The translations under genes and the position numbers were made by a program. From Oligoflexia bacterium (lineage in GTDB: Bacteria > Bdellovibrionota > UBA1018), in contig CAINWE010000314.1 of the NCBI GenBank assembly GCA_903854365.1, positions 1-12,728 of the forward strand: a stretch of DNA of 12,728 nt. Direction: 5' to 3'. The stretch's first letter is position 1. The number at the start of each line of letters is the position of its first letter. The notes below the pieces were generated by a model. That model was given only the letters and a program-made list of their open reading frames with translations, was not told the origin of the DNA and did no database searches. Positions 1 to 7,089 of this stretch are shown here, piece by piece.

Positions 1-1002
1 CATCGTTTAGCCTTATGGGCAAGCCAATTTGCCGATGAGGTCGATGCGATTGAAGCTCCTCCGACGTTGAAAGATGCTGCATTGGAGCGATTTAAGAAGC
101 AACTTCTGTCTGTGTCTCAGCCCTTGCGAGAAAAAGCCCGCACGACTTGGAGCGATGCCTATGCAAAAGCAGTGGCCTCGACTATTCTGAGCCCGGTTTT
201 GCCAGAGATCGCCGATCATTTGGCGGATTTCAAAGCCGGCACGCCAGAACGCGCTCAAGGACCGCACGGGAATTTTGTATTGTCCGGGCTGCCGGCGAAT
301 GGTGGTCAAGAGGGAGCAGAAGTTGCGACTCAGCGGGTGAGAAATGGCCTCATTCAGGATGCAAAAAGTCCGACTCTTTGGACCGATTACGGAAACCTGC
401 TTTGGGGAGAGGGGAAGCCGCTTCTGGCTCAAGTGGCTTACGAACGCGCTTTAGCTTTGAAAACTAAGTATCCTGCTGCCTTGAATAATTTAGCCGTTGT
501 CCTGCTTTCGCGTGAGGGCCAAGGTGATTGGCTCCTAGCGAATCAGGCAGAAGTGCACTTGGAAGAAGCGCTCCGGGTGGACGACTTTTTCGCACCAGCG
601 AAGGTTAACTTAGCAGCTTTAATGAATTATTATCGTCTTTTTGCTAAATCGAAAATTTTGTGGGATCAGGTCCGGGTGCGTCATGCAGGGCGTGATACGG
701 ATTTAGGTTTGGCGGTCGCACTCCAGGGGTTGGGTCAGACAGAAGCGGCGGAGGCTCTCTTTAAGGCTCACGAAGGGGGAACGGAAGCGTCTGCTTCTGG
801 TGTTGCCCATTCCGCAGGCGCCCCTTCATTTTTGGTGGATTATCACCATGCTGCTCGGGCTTCGTTCCGCAAAGCAGATGGAGCGGATGGGGCAACGAAG
901 TGTGCAGAGATCTTGCGAAAAATCGATGAGAAGTCCCTCGAGGGATTTGAAAGAAGTGCTGTTTTGTATCTCACGAAGAGGTGTGAATCGTGGAAAAAAT
1001 AA
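1..1002 (+). CDS. TPR-containing protein of a Glt/Agl-like envelope operon (5' partial)
   Basis: The frame is open from the first base of the window, so the true start lies upstream; the TTG at 67 is only an internal codon. The visible part has 333 residues and ends at TAA 1000-1002. Roughly bases 360-790 encode helical pairs of tetratricopeptide type: a first unit around WTDYGNLLWGEGKP, a second around YPAALNNLAVVLL, then a unit that includes LEEALRVDDFFAPAKVNLAAL, with the usual small/large residue spacing. A linker rich in Ala, Gly and Ser follows near 770-830. TPRs are protein-protein scaffolds; in Myxococcus-type gliding and related clusters, TPR proteins of the periplasm or outer membrane accompany AgmX-type proteins. 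That role is inferred here from the downstream genes. No signal peptide can be judged because the N-terminus is missing. The next gene starts 13 bases before this stop, so the two are probably translationally coupled. Confidence 0.82.
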   Translation, partial: HRLALWASQFADEVDAIEAPPTLKDAALERFKKQLLSVSQPLREKARTTWSDAYAKAVASTILSPVLPEIADHLADFKAGTPERAQGPHGNFVLSGLPANGGQEGAEVATQRVRNGLIQDAKSPTLWTDYGNLLWGEGKPLLAQVAYERALALKTKYPAALNNLAVVLLSREGQGDWLLANQAEVHLEEALRVDDFFAPAKVNLAALMNYYRLFAKSKILWDQVRVRHAGRDTDLGLAVALQGLGQTEAAEALFKAHEGGTEASASGVAHSAGAPSFLVDYHHAARASFRKADGADGATKCAEILRKIDEKSLEGFERSAVLYLTKRCESWKK

Positions 1003-1337
1003 AGTGGCAGTTCTGGCTTCAGTGTATCGTCGTGTGTGTGTGGGTGGGGATGGCTCCTGCCTATGGAGAGAGTGAGCGGATCGAGGGTCTGGATCCCGAT
1101 ACCGCGGCGGATCGAACGCCTCAGGGTGAGATGAGTAGTGCGCCTGAGGGCGGTTCCCGAGTGATCTACCCAAAAAAGACGGAACTGGATTTGGACGCGA
1201 TGCAAATTGAAGGGCAATTGAAAAATCCAGGGGAGTTTTATTTTCAGGTGAAGCCCGAAGATAAAATGGATTCTTTGGTAAAACGCAGAAAAAATTTTCA
1301 TCGACAAATGTTGAGAGATGTCATGTTTAGCAAATAG
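990..1337 (+). CDS. Small exported protein of the Glt/AgmX-type operon
   Basis: This 115-residue protein starts with GTG at 990, overlapping the end of the TPR gene. A Shine-Dalgarno GAAGAGG at 975-981 lies eight bases upstream and decides the start. The N-terminus has Lys residues at 3 and 5, a hydrophobic stretch (about residues 7-22) and small residues near 22-26 (APAYG), which fits a Sec signal peptide and places the mature protein in the periplasm. The acidic N-terminal half looks disordered. The C-terminal half (about residues 65-115, containing MQIEGQLKNPGEFYF and ending in a basic helix, RRKNFHRQMLRDVMF) is the part likely to be conserved. I recall similar short proteins with an I-x-G-x-x-x-x-P core beside FHA/AgmX proteins in deltaproteobacterial gliding-type clusters, but cannot confirm the match here. 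Function unknown; probably a periplasmic component of the same complex. Confidence 0.75.
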   Translation: MEKIKWQFWLQCIVVCVWVGMAPAYGESERIEGLDPDTAADRTPQGEMSSAPEGGSRVIYPKKTELDLDAMQIEGQLKNPGEFYFQVKPEDKMDSLVKRRKNFHRQMLRDVMFSK

Positions 1338-1360
1338 CCAGGATGGTTGGGAGTATTCTT

Positions 1361-3508
1361 ATGAGTCAGAAATCGACAGAATCCAAATCTGAGTCCGAAA
1401 AGAAACGTCCCGGCGCGGGAACTTCGGCTACGGAGCCCAAAGCGATTTTGGTGCTTCGTCTCGTGAGTGGCCCTGCCCAGACTCCCGAGCGGGTGTTTAA
1501 GTTTGATAAAGAACGAATTGTCATTGGCTCTGTGGTTTCGGCGGATGTGAGGCTGACCGGTGAGGGGATTTCCCCGATTCATTCTGTATTAGAAGTGAAG
1601 AAGAGTGAGTCTGCGGATCGTAAGGCGCCTCCAGTGGTCGGAAAGATTTATGACCTGGCCAGTTTGTCAGGTGTTTTTGTGAACGAAAAGAAAGTTCTTG
1701 CTCAAGCGCTGCAGGAAAAAGACAAAATTACGATCGGAAAATATGAGCTCAGGTATTCGATCGAAGTTTTAATGCCTCAAGCTTCGGATCAAAATCGACG
1801 GGAGGCGACTCGTGAGACGGAGGGTCGTGTTCTCTTTTTAGATCCAAGTGAGGATTTACAACCACTCTTACTTCAGGATGATCGAGAAATTGAGGAGATT
1901 TTTGATTTTCGTCCCACCTCGAAACGGGCTCTAGAAGTGGTCATGTCTTGGCATGGTTCTATTTTGGATGTAGAGCACTTTGTTCATGAGAAGCGAGTGA
2001 CGGTCGGGAACACACCCAATAATGATTTTGCGATTCCTCCGTTGCTTTCTTCCGCACAGTTCCCGTTGGTGGCCAAAAATCATGGTGACGGTTTTTATCT
2101 GAACCTCGACTCGCAGATGCAGGGCGTGATTCAACAGAATGGCGAATTGAGTAGTCTGGCGGAGGTTCGAGGGCATGCGATCAGGGGAGCCCACGGATAC
2201 GAAGTACCTCTCGGGAATCAGGACTTTGCTAAAATTACGATCGGGGAAATTGATTTCTATTTTAGTTATACGGCCGCTCCACCTGTTTTGAGGCGAAGAA
2301 GGATTTTAGAGAAGGATCCGTTTTTTACGAAAGTTTTTTCGGTCTCGATGCTGATGACCGTAGCTCTGTTATTCACCCTTTTTAAAGTTCAGCTTCCTCA
2401 GTCTGTCGATGTAGAACAGGTCCCTGAGCGAATCGCAACGATTTTGTATCAGCCTGAGAAATTTATGAAGCCACCTCAGGTGGTGAAGCCTTCCGTCAAG
2501 GTGGCAGAACCTCCCGTGAAGGAGGAGCCGCCTCAGCCCGTGAAGCCTGAGCCTAATAAAGTGACCAAGGTCACCCTGGATCAGAAGCCAGCGGATCTGC
2601 ATAAGCCGATTCCGAAAGTCATGTCCGTTACCAAATCGAACGCTCCTCAGGTGGCTAAGGCAACTCAGCCTACGCCGCCTCAGGCGAAGCCCGCTCAACA
2701 GAATCGAGCAGCGCCGAAAGCCGAAGCGAAGGAAGGTGAAGGAGCTCGAGCAAAGGGTAAAGAGGGCTCTCGTGGAGAGCCCAATAAGAAAAAAGCCGAT
2801 GTAAAATCTACTGAAATTTCCAGGCCTTCACCGAACGGGGGTGCTACTGGGGTCAAAGCAGAGAGTGAAGTTAACGAGGATGGAAACGTGGATTTACTCA
2901 AGGGCGCAGGCGGCCGAATTCAAAATATTTTAGGCAGTAGCTCTGCTCACCTGGGCGATGGTGGGGATAAGACTAAGGGCTTTGGGAACTTTAGCTCCCG
3001 CGGGAGCGGGGGCTTGGCGCTTTCGGGGAGTGGTCAAGGAGGCGGGGGTACCGCCGATACGACTCTCGGTGGATTAGGGACCAAAGGTCGGGGAATGGGC
3101 CGAATTGGCACGGGTTTGGGTGCTGCTGGTAATGGTTCGGGGATTATCGGAGCTCATTCGCGAGTTGATATTCGAAGTGATGGCCCCGAAGAGGCCGTCG
3201 TGATGGGGGCGATTGACACGGACGCGATCAATCGGGCCTTGAATGCCCACCGAGATGAGTTTCAACTCTGTTATGAGCGGGAGCTCAATGCGGAGAATCC
3301 GAATCTGGGTGGACGAGTTGCCGTCAAGTTTGTGATCGGTGCTAGTGGCCGAGTCAATCAGGCGGGCATCGAGACTTCTGCTTTGAAAAATCCAAACTCA
3401 GAGAATTGTATTCTCAAGGTAATTAAGAGAATCCAATTTCCAATGCCGAATGGGGGCGGGGTCGTCGAGGTTGCAAAAACCTTCGGATTTGCTCCTTTGA
3501 GGCAGTAA
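1361..3508 (+). CDS. GltG-like FHA / transmembrane / AgmX-PglI C-terminal domain protein
   Basis: I chose ATG 1361 (715 residues) over ATG 1343 because GGGAG at 1349-1353 is correctly spaced for 1361, while 1343 has no usable site. Domains in order: a FHA fold at about 28-134 with S71-x-x-H74 and N108; a second, weaker FHA-like region at about 191-304 (VTVGNTPNNDF at its start, ITIGEIDFYFS at its end); a basic RRRR stop just before a single membrane span at about 324-341; a TonB-like Pro/Lys-rich stretch from about 371; a Gly-rich linker at about 526-602; and an AgmX/PglI-type tail at about 618-715 with C637 (in CYERE) and C683 (in ENCILK), plausibly a periplasmic disulfide. Positive charges on the N-terminal side put FHA in the cytoplasm and the tail in the periplasm. 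Myxococcus GltG has this architecture. Expected role: a trans-envelope link driven by a TolQR-like motor outside the window. The first FHA has GS where GR is usual. Confidence 0.9.
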   Translation: MSQKSTESKSESEKKRPGAGTSATEPKAILVLRLVSGPAQTPERVFKFDKERIVIGSVVSADVRLTGEGISPIHSVLEVKKSESADRKAPPVVGKIYDLASLSGVFVNEKKVLAQALQEKDKITIGKYELRYSIEVLMPQASDQNRREATRETEGRVLFLDPSEDLQPLLLQDDREIEEIFDFRPTSKRALEVVMSWHGSILDVEHFVHEKRVTVGNTPNNDFAIPPLLSSAQFPLVAKNHGDGFYLNLDSQMQGVIQQNGELSSLAEVRGHAIRGAHGYEVPLGNQDFAKITIGEIDFYFSYTAAPPVLRRRRILEKDPFFTKVFSVSMLMTVALLFTLFKVQLPQSVDVEQVPERIATILYQPEKFMKPPQVVKPSVKVAEPPVKEEPPQPVKPEPNKVTKVTLDQKPADLHKPIPKVMSVTKSNAPQVAKATQPTPPQAKPAQQNRAAPKAEAKEGEGARAKGKEGSRGEPNKKKADVKSTEISRPSPNGGATGVKAESEVNEDGNVDLLKGAGGRIQNILGSSSAHLGDGGDKTKGFGNFSSRGSGGLALSGSGQGGGGTADTTLGGLGTKGRGMGRIGTGLGAAGNGSGIIGAHSRVDIRSDGPEEAVVMGAIDTDAINRALNAHRDEFQLCYERELNAENPNLGGRVAVKFVIGASGRVNQAGIETSALKNPNSENCILKVIKRIQFPMPNGGGVVEVAKTFGFAPLRQ
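2764..2782 (+). other. Perfect 8-bp stem with 3-base loop inside the FHA/AgmX gene
   Basis: GGGCTCTC at 2764-2771 and GAGAGCCC at 2775-2782 pair perfectly around GTG. The segment encodes the Gly/Ser/Arg part of the disordered periplasmic linker. There is no T tract after it, so it is not an intrinsic terminator. It may be a chance result of codon choice. Confidence 0.4.
2994..3007 (+). other. Perfect 14-bp GC palindrome inside the FHA/AgmX gene
   Basis: GCTCCCG at 2994-3000 is followed directly by its reverse complement CGGGAGC at 3001-3007, in the Gly-rich linker coding region. No T tract follows. As a cruciform or mRNA hairpin it would have no loop, so any function is speculative. Confidence 0.35.
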
Positions 3509-4093
3509 ATGGAATCTAAAATGTACTCCAAAGTGCTATCCAAGGCCTTGTCCAGGGCGATGAAGATACCTGAGCCTGTTTTGTATTTTACTCTCGGTTT
3601 GCTGGCGAGTGGTGGCGTGTATTGGGTAGGGAAGAAAATCATGAGTCCCTTGCCTCTTTCAACCCAGTCGGGCTCCGTGGGACATCGGTCCCTGCTTTCG
3701 GGATCGAATCGAGCTCCGGCAGAGGCGCTTCCCGGAATGGTGCCTCGCGAGCATGTCGTCTTGGATGCAGATCAAGTCATTCAAGTTCAGCAGCGGTTTG
3801 AGTCCGATTGGGAGTTGAATACAACCGCTCCCGCTTGGATGACGCTTTTTGAAAAATCGGGAGTACAGGCGGATTACTCGATTTTGAGAGAATACTCGAA
3901 GGATGCTTTGCAAAAAACATCCTTTTCCTTGGGTGAGCTCAAATTAGGGCATGAGTATATTCTCCAGGGGACTTTTTACCTCTGCTCCCACGGAAATCGA
4001 AATGTCTGTCGCCTGAAAAGTTATACCTATGATTTAGAGCCAGCGGGGCCAGTTGCGGGCCAGTCTGCTCGCCGTGTTGTTGAGTTGAAGTGA
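3509..4093 (+). CDS. Single-span membrane-anchored periplasmic protein, unknown function
   Basis: ATG 3509 abuts the TAA of the FHA/AgmX gene, and GAGG at 3499-3502 gives a six-base spacing, so this is the last gene of the left operon. The 194-residue product starts with a basic amphipathic segment (Lys 4, 8, 12; Arg 16; Lys 19), followed by a membrane span at about 22-40 that ends in KK. The rest is soluble. With several Lys/Arg on both sides of the span the topology is ambiguous, but two closely spaced cysteines, C159 and C167 (LCSHGNRNVC), favour the oxidising periplasm. After the span there is a Ser/Gly/Pro-rich linker (about 45-75) and then a compact region of mixed secondary structure. 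I do not recognise a family. Position suggests an accessory subunit of the Glt-like complex. No transcription terminator is evident after its TGA. Confidence 0.78.
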   Translation: MESKMYSKVLSKALSRAMKIPEPVLYFTLGLLASGGVYWVGKKIMSPLPLSTQSGSVGHRSLLSGSNRAPAEALPGMVPREHVVLDADQVIQVQQRFESDWELNTTAPAWMTLFEKSGVQADYSILREYSKDALQKTSFSLGELKLGHEYILQGTFYLCSHGNRNVCRLKSYTYDLEPAGPVAGQSARRVVELK

Positions 4094-4162
4094 TTTTTTA
4101 TCTGATAAGAATATTCTAAAAATTCTTTCATTTTAAAATTAATTAAGTTAATTCCTTTTTTA
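4094..4162 (+). promoter_or_regulatory. AT-rich spacer before the GH85 gene, likely holding its promoter
   Basis: These 69 bases are almost entirely A and T and contain two perfect palindromes: AGAATATTCT at 4108-4117 and ATTTTAAAAT at 4130-4139. The composition change from the GC-richer operon upstream is abrupt. I cannot assign a confident -35/-10 pair. There is no Shine-Dalgarno sequence before ATG 4163; the bases just upstream are a T tract. Confidence 0.4.
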
Positions 4163-6115
4163 ATGTACTTTATAAAATTAGCATTGATATTGGTGATTTT
4201 TTTGAATCCGATCTATTCAAATGCAGCCGCGAAAGCGGCGCTAATTGCTTCCCAAGTTTCTGCTGAAAGTTTTCCTTACTCAACATCGTGGCAGATCTCT
4301 CAAGCCACTCCTTTAAACTCTAAACTCCTTCTTAATTGGTCGATCCAGACCGATCTAAATTATCCTTTTTATCGGAATCTTCCGTCAATTTCTCAGGTCT
4401 TTTCTGTCGGTTCCGTTAATGCATCATCGCAACTCATTCCATTCGAAGGTTTTGGTACACTCAATACGCCAGCACAAATGCAGGTTGGAATTCAAGATAG
4501 TCGACATTATTTTACATCTTGGCAATTGATATCGACATTTGCTTATTTTGGAGGATCCCATGATGAAGGGCAGGTGCTTGCTCCTTCGCCAGGTTGGATT
4601 CGAGCGGCCCACAGGAACGGAGTAAAGATATTAGGGACAGTCTATTTCAGTCCGGATCCATCTGAGGGTGCCTGGGTTCAACAGTTTTTAACTCAAGATA
4701 GTCAAGGAAGCTTTCCGTACGCAAAAGCCCTAATCGATATTGCGCACGCGTACCATTTTGATGGGTATTTTATCAATGAGGAATCGGTAATGGGTAATGT
4801 AACTGTCCAAAATCAATTTCTTGATTTCTTTAAATATTTTCATAGCCAAGCTGACGATTTGCTCTTGAGTTGGTATCAGGTGCCCGGTCTGCCCATAAAC
4901 CCCATGTTTATTTCCGATCCCTCTAGTAGATCGAGTACACCCTTCTTTATTGACTATGGAGGATTTTCTGCACTTGCGGATTGGGTTGCTGCTGCCGATC
5001 AAGTCTCCTGCCCTCGCTCGATCCTTGGCTTCGGTGTGAATGCAGAAGAGGCAACTACAGGACAGGACCAAAAACAATACTTTGACTCTTTGAGTGGGCC
5101 CAATGGTGGCTACTCACTATCGGTTTTTGATCTTTCTCAGATTATTCTTAAAAATTCTGGTCAGGACCCGCCCACCAGTACAGCGGCGCCTCTCATGCAA
5201 AATTACTGGGAAGGAAATGCGGATTGGGTCGGTGCTCAATCCTACGTCAATCGAGCTTCTCCACTTCAGGCTCTCCCATTCAGTACTGAGTTTTCCACTG
5301 GATTTGGAGAAAAGTTCTTTCTTGCGGGCGAATTGGCATTTGAAAGTCCATGGCATGACCTAGGTATCCAAGATTATCTCCCAACCAAGCAATTCGACTT
5401 ACAGCAGCAGCAGAGCAATATTTCAGCTTCGTTCGATTTTTCAGACGCCTATTCGGGAGGAAATAGCTTGAGTTACCAAGGTACTCTCGTTGAGAACGAC
5501 CTAGTCACAAGTCAGATATTTGCTACCCAATGGGTGGTCGGTTCCTCAGATGTCATGGAATTGACCTATAAGTCCCCTGCGCCCTCAGCTGCGTTATGTT
5601 TAGATACTGGGACAACTCAATGCTATTCACTTTCCACACCTAATGAGGCATCAGCCGTGACTAATACGACTTGGATCAAGGAGAGATTTCCATTAACTGA
5701 CCTTTCTGGTAAAAGCGTAAAGGCAGTGGAGTTGAGAATACTGAGTCCGTCAACGAATACAAACTATTCACTGAGACTTGGAAAACTCTATATTGGTCCA
5801 GTAACGGCTGAGCCCGAGGGTCCATCGCACTTTCAAGCCGTATCTCTGCCTGGGCAAGATCAGTCTGGTAATTGGCATATCTACGCAAGTTGGGATAATA
5901 ATACAGAAGTAAGTTATTACAATATGTATATTAAATACAATTCTACGGACGAGCCTAAATTTCTTGCTCGCACATCAAATAATATCGCAGATTATGCAGT
6001 CGGTGAGACTTTACCTTCAGTCATCTCCGTGCAGGCAGTGAGCCCCATTGGGGACGTTTCACCTCTAGTAGATTGGACCCTAGACACCGCCCAGAAACAA
6101 AATCTGCGCCATTAA
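4163..6115 (+). CDS. Secreted endo-beta-N-acetylglucosaminidase, glycoside hydrolase family 85
   Basis: This 650-residue protein should hydrolyse the GlcNAc-beta-1,4-GlcNAc core of N-linked glycans, releasing the glycan and leaving one GlcNAc on the protein. A signal peptide covers about residues 1-22 (hydrophobic, ending SNAAA). The GH85 barrel spans about 60-390: WIRAAHRNGVKILGTVYF, then FDGYFINEES holding N205 and E207. In GH85 the Asn positions the substrate acetamido group and the Glu, two residues later, is the acid/base, so the catalytic pair is intact. The barrel end (YWEGNADWVG, then LPFSTEFSTGFG, about 350-385) also fits the family. A carbohydrate-binding-like beta sandwich follows from about 418 (FDFSDAYSGGNSL), then a fibronectin-III-like domain at about 550-645. 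ATG 4163 is the only start that keeps the signal peptide intact, though no Shine-Dalgarno is visible. The gene is more AT-rich than its neighbours, suggesting transfer. The enzyme probably acts outside the cell; no anchor is seen. Confidence 0.9.
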   Translation: MYFIKLALILVIFLNPIYSNAAAKAALIASQVSAESFPYSTSWQISQATPLNSKLLLNWSIQTDLNYPFYRNLPSISQVFSVGSVNASSQLIPFEGFGTLNTPAQMQVGIQDSRHYFTSWQLISTFAYFGGSHDEGQVLAPSPGWIRAAHRNGVKILGTVYFSPDPSEGAWVQQFLTQDSQGSFPYAKALIDIAHAYHFDGYFINEESVMGNVTVQNQFLDFFKYFHSQADDLLLSWYQVPGLPINPMFISDPSSRSSTPFFIDYGGFSALADWVAAADQVSCPRSILGFGVNAEEATTGQDQKQYFDSLSGPNGGYSLSVFDLSQIILKNSGQDPPTSTAAPLMQNYWEGNADWVGAQSYVNRASPLQALPFSTEFSTGFGEKFFLAGELAFESPWHDLGIQDYLPTKQFDLQQQQSNISASFDFSDAYSGGNSLSYQGTLVENDLVTSQIFATQWVVGSSDVMELTYKSPAPSAALCLDTGTTQCYSLSTPNEASAVTNTTWIKERFPLTDLSGKSVKAVELRILSPSTNTNYSLRLGKLYIGPVTAEPEGPSHFQAVSLPGQDQSGNWHIYASWDNNTEVSYYNMYIKYNSTDEPKFLARTSNNIADYAVGETLPSVISVQAVSPIGDVSPLVDWTLDTAQKQNLRH

Positions 6116-6146
6116 GACCGAGCCTTTTGTTTATTTTGAGTCAATT

Positions 6147-6160
6147 AACTCGGAACTCGG
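6147..6160 (+). repeat. Two tandem copies of AACTCGG before the SDR gene
   Basis: AACTCGG occurs at 6147-6153 and again at 6154-6160, in the short gap between the GH85 stop and the SDR start. ACCGAG at 6118-6123 can also pair with CTCGGT at 6156-6161. It could be an operator for the SDR gene or chance; there is no T tract, so it is not a terminator for GH85. Confidence 0.3.
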
Positions 6161-6198
6161 TTGATTTGTCCTCAATGCCTCGCATAATGTCATCCTTC

Positions 6199-6891
6199 AT
6201 GAAAAGACGTATTTTGGTGACCGGAGCAGAGGGAGTTTTAGGGAGTGCAGTGACTGAGGAGTTTTTACAGCAAGGTGACTCTGTCGTCGGAACCTTTCAC
6301 CGATCGCGACCTGAGTCCGCCTGGAAGCTAAATTCTGAATTTCGCTGGGCCCAAGCGCGTTTAGAGGACCCGAGCGCCGTCGGAGAACTGGTAGGTCGGG
6401 GATGGGAGGGGGCTCCTTTTGACTGTTTAGTTCATTGTGCCGGCGGTTTTCGCTTTGGAGCGGCGGATCAGCTGAATGTAACGGATTATGATTTTCTCAT
6501 GGAGTCGAACCTAAAATCGGCTTTTCTATTGGTGCGCGAGCTCTTGCCTGCCATGAAAAGGCAGAACTTTGGGAAGCTCGTGTTTGTGAGTGCTCAGGCA
6601 ACGCTCCATCCAGGAGCGGGATTATCCGCTTATGCCGCATCCAAAGCCGGTTTGAATATGCTGGTGGCTTCGCTTGCCGCAGAAGTAAGGCCATTTAAAA
6701 TTAATGTGAACGCAGTTCTACCGAGTATCATCGATACGCCTTCGAATCGTCGGGACATGCCCACCTCAGATTTCAGTACCTGGGTGGCTCCAGGTGATCT
6801 CGCCCGAGTGATCGTCTTTTTGACTTCGCCTGCGGCGGAGTGTGTTCACGGTGCGTTACTTCCGGTTTCTGGGCGTGTCGGCTCATCATGA
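6199..6891 (+). CDS. Short-chain dehydrogenase/reductase (SDR), substrate unknown
   Basis: I start at ATG 6199 because MKRRILVTG begins the Rossmann fold immediately, as in most SDRs; upstream in-frame ATGs at 6175 and 6187 and the long extension from 6073 would add a poor N-terminus or overlap the GH85 gene. No start has a clear Shine-Dalgarno. The 230-residue product has the cofactor loop TGAEGVLG (T8-G15), the HCAGG equivalent of NAAG, and the active-site Y145-x-x-x-K149 (YAASK). The likely catalytic Ser is S131, 14 residues before Tyr instead of the usual 13, so it could be shifted by one. The C-terminus GALLPVSGR resembles the G-x-x-L/I-P-V-x-G-R ending of one SDR branch. Cofactor should be NAD(P)H; the substrate cannot be read. 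It lies 83 bases after GH85 and has higher GC, so it is probably an independent chromosomal gene. Confidence 0.85.
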   Translation: MKRRILVTGAEGVLGSAVTEEFLQQGDSVVGTFHRSRPESAWKLNSEFRWAQARLEDPSAVGELVGRGWEGAPFDCLVHCAGGFRFGAADQLNVTDYDFLMESNLKSAFLLVRELLPAMKRQNFGKLVFVSAQATLHPGAGLSAYAASKAGLNMLVASLAAEVRPFKINVNAVLPSIIDTPSNRRDMPTSDFSTWVAPGDLARVIVFLTSPAAECVHGALLPVSGRVGSS

Positions 6892-7079
6892 GAAATCAGG
6901 CATTAGAGTTAGGTGCCAATTATGTTCAATTAGAGACTGACCACGTAGGGTATATTACGAGTGGCAGCTGAATGGGGCGTCGCTACGGTGAGTACGCGTC
7001 AGTCAGCTCAAGGCAAACGAGCGTGACTCAAACCGGCAATGCCTATCGTTGTAACCCAGCCGATATTGGGTTGGAATAA
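6888..7079 (+). pseudogene. Decayed end of a small RcsF/DUF4156-like lipoprotein gene, split by an in-frame TGA
   Basis: From ATG 6888, which overlaps the SDR stop as ATGA, one frame gives MRNQALELGANYVQLETD and continues to TGA 6969-6971. The same frame resumes at 6972 and ends TGNAYRCNPADIGLE at TAA 7077-7079. RNQA-x-x-LGAN-x-V followed by a C-terminal AYRC is the pattern I associate with small outer-membrane lipoproteins of the DUF4156/RcsF kind. The signal peptide and lipobox half that such genes have is absent: upstream the frame runs through the SDR coding region without a lipoprotein signal. TGA is a normal stop elsewhere in this window, so recoding is unlikely. I read it as a 5'-truncated remnant with a nonsense mutation. 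A translated 27-residue peptide from 6888 cannot be excluded. Confidence 0.5.
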
Positions 7080-7089
7080 TTTGAGTCTT

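Noticed and set aside
2468..2480. Near-palindrome CCACCT-C-AGGTGG in the FHA/AgmX gene
   Set aside because: It lies in a Pro/Val codon repeat where such symmetry arises easily; no regulatory context.
4094..4162. Intrinsic terminator after the left operon
   Set aside because: The palindromes are AT only, too weak to form a stable hairpin, and no GC stem followed by a T tract is present.
6073..6198. Long N-terminal extension of the SDR overlapping the end of GH85
   Set aside because: The Rossmann motif begins right after ATG 6199, and the extension overlaps a real coding region without SDR-like sequence.
6969..6971. TGA as selenocysteine or recoded codon joining the two halves of the lipoprotein-like frame
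   Set aside because: The family has no Cys expected there, no SECIS-like hairpin is apparent, and TGA ends other genes in this window normally.
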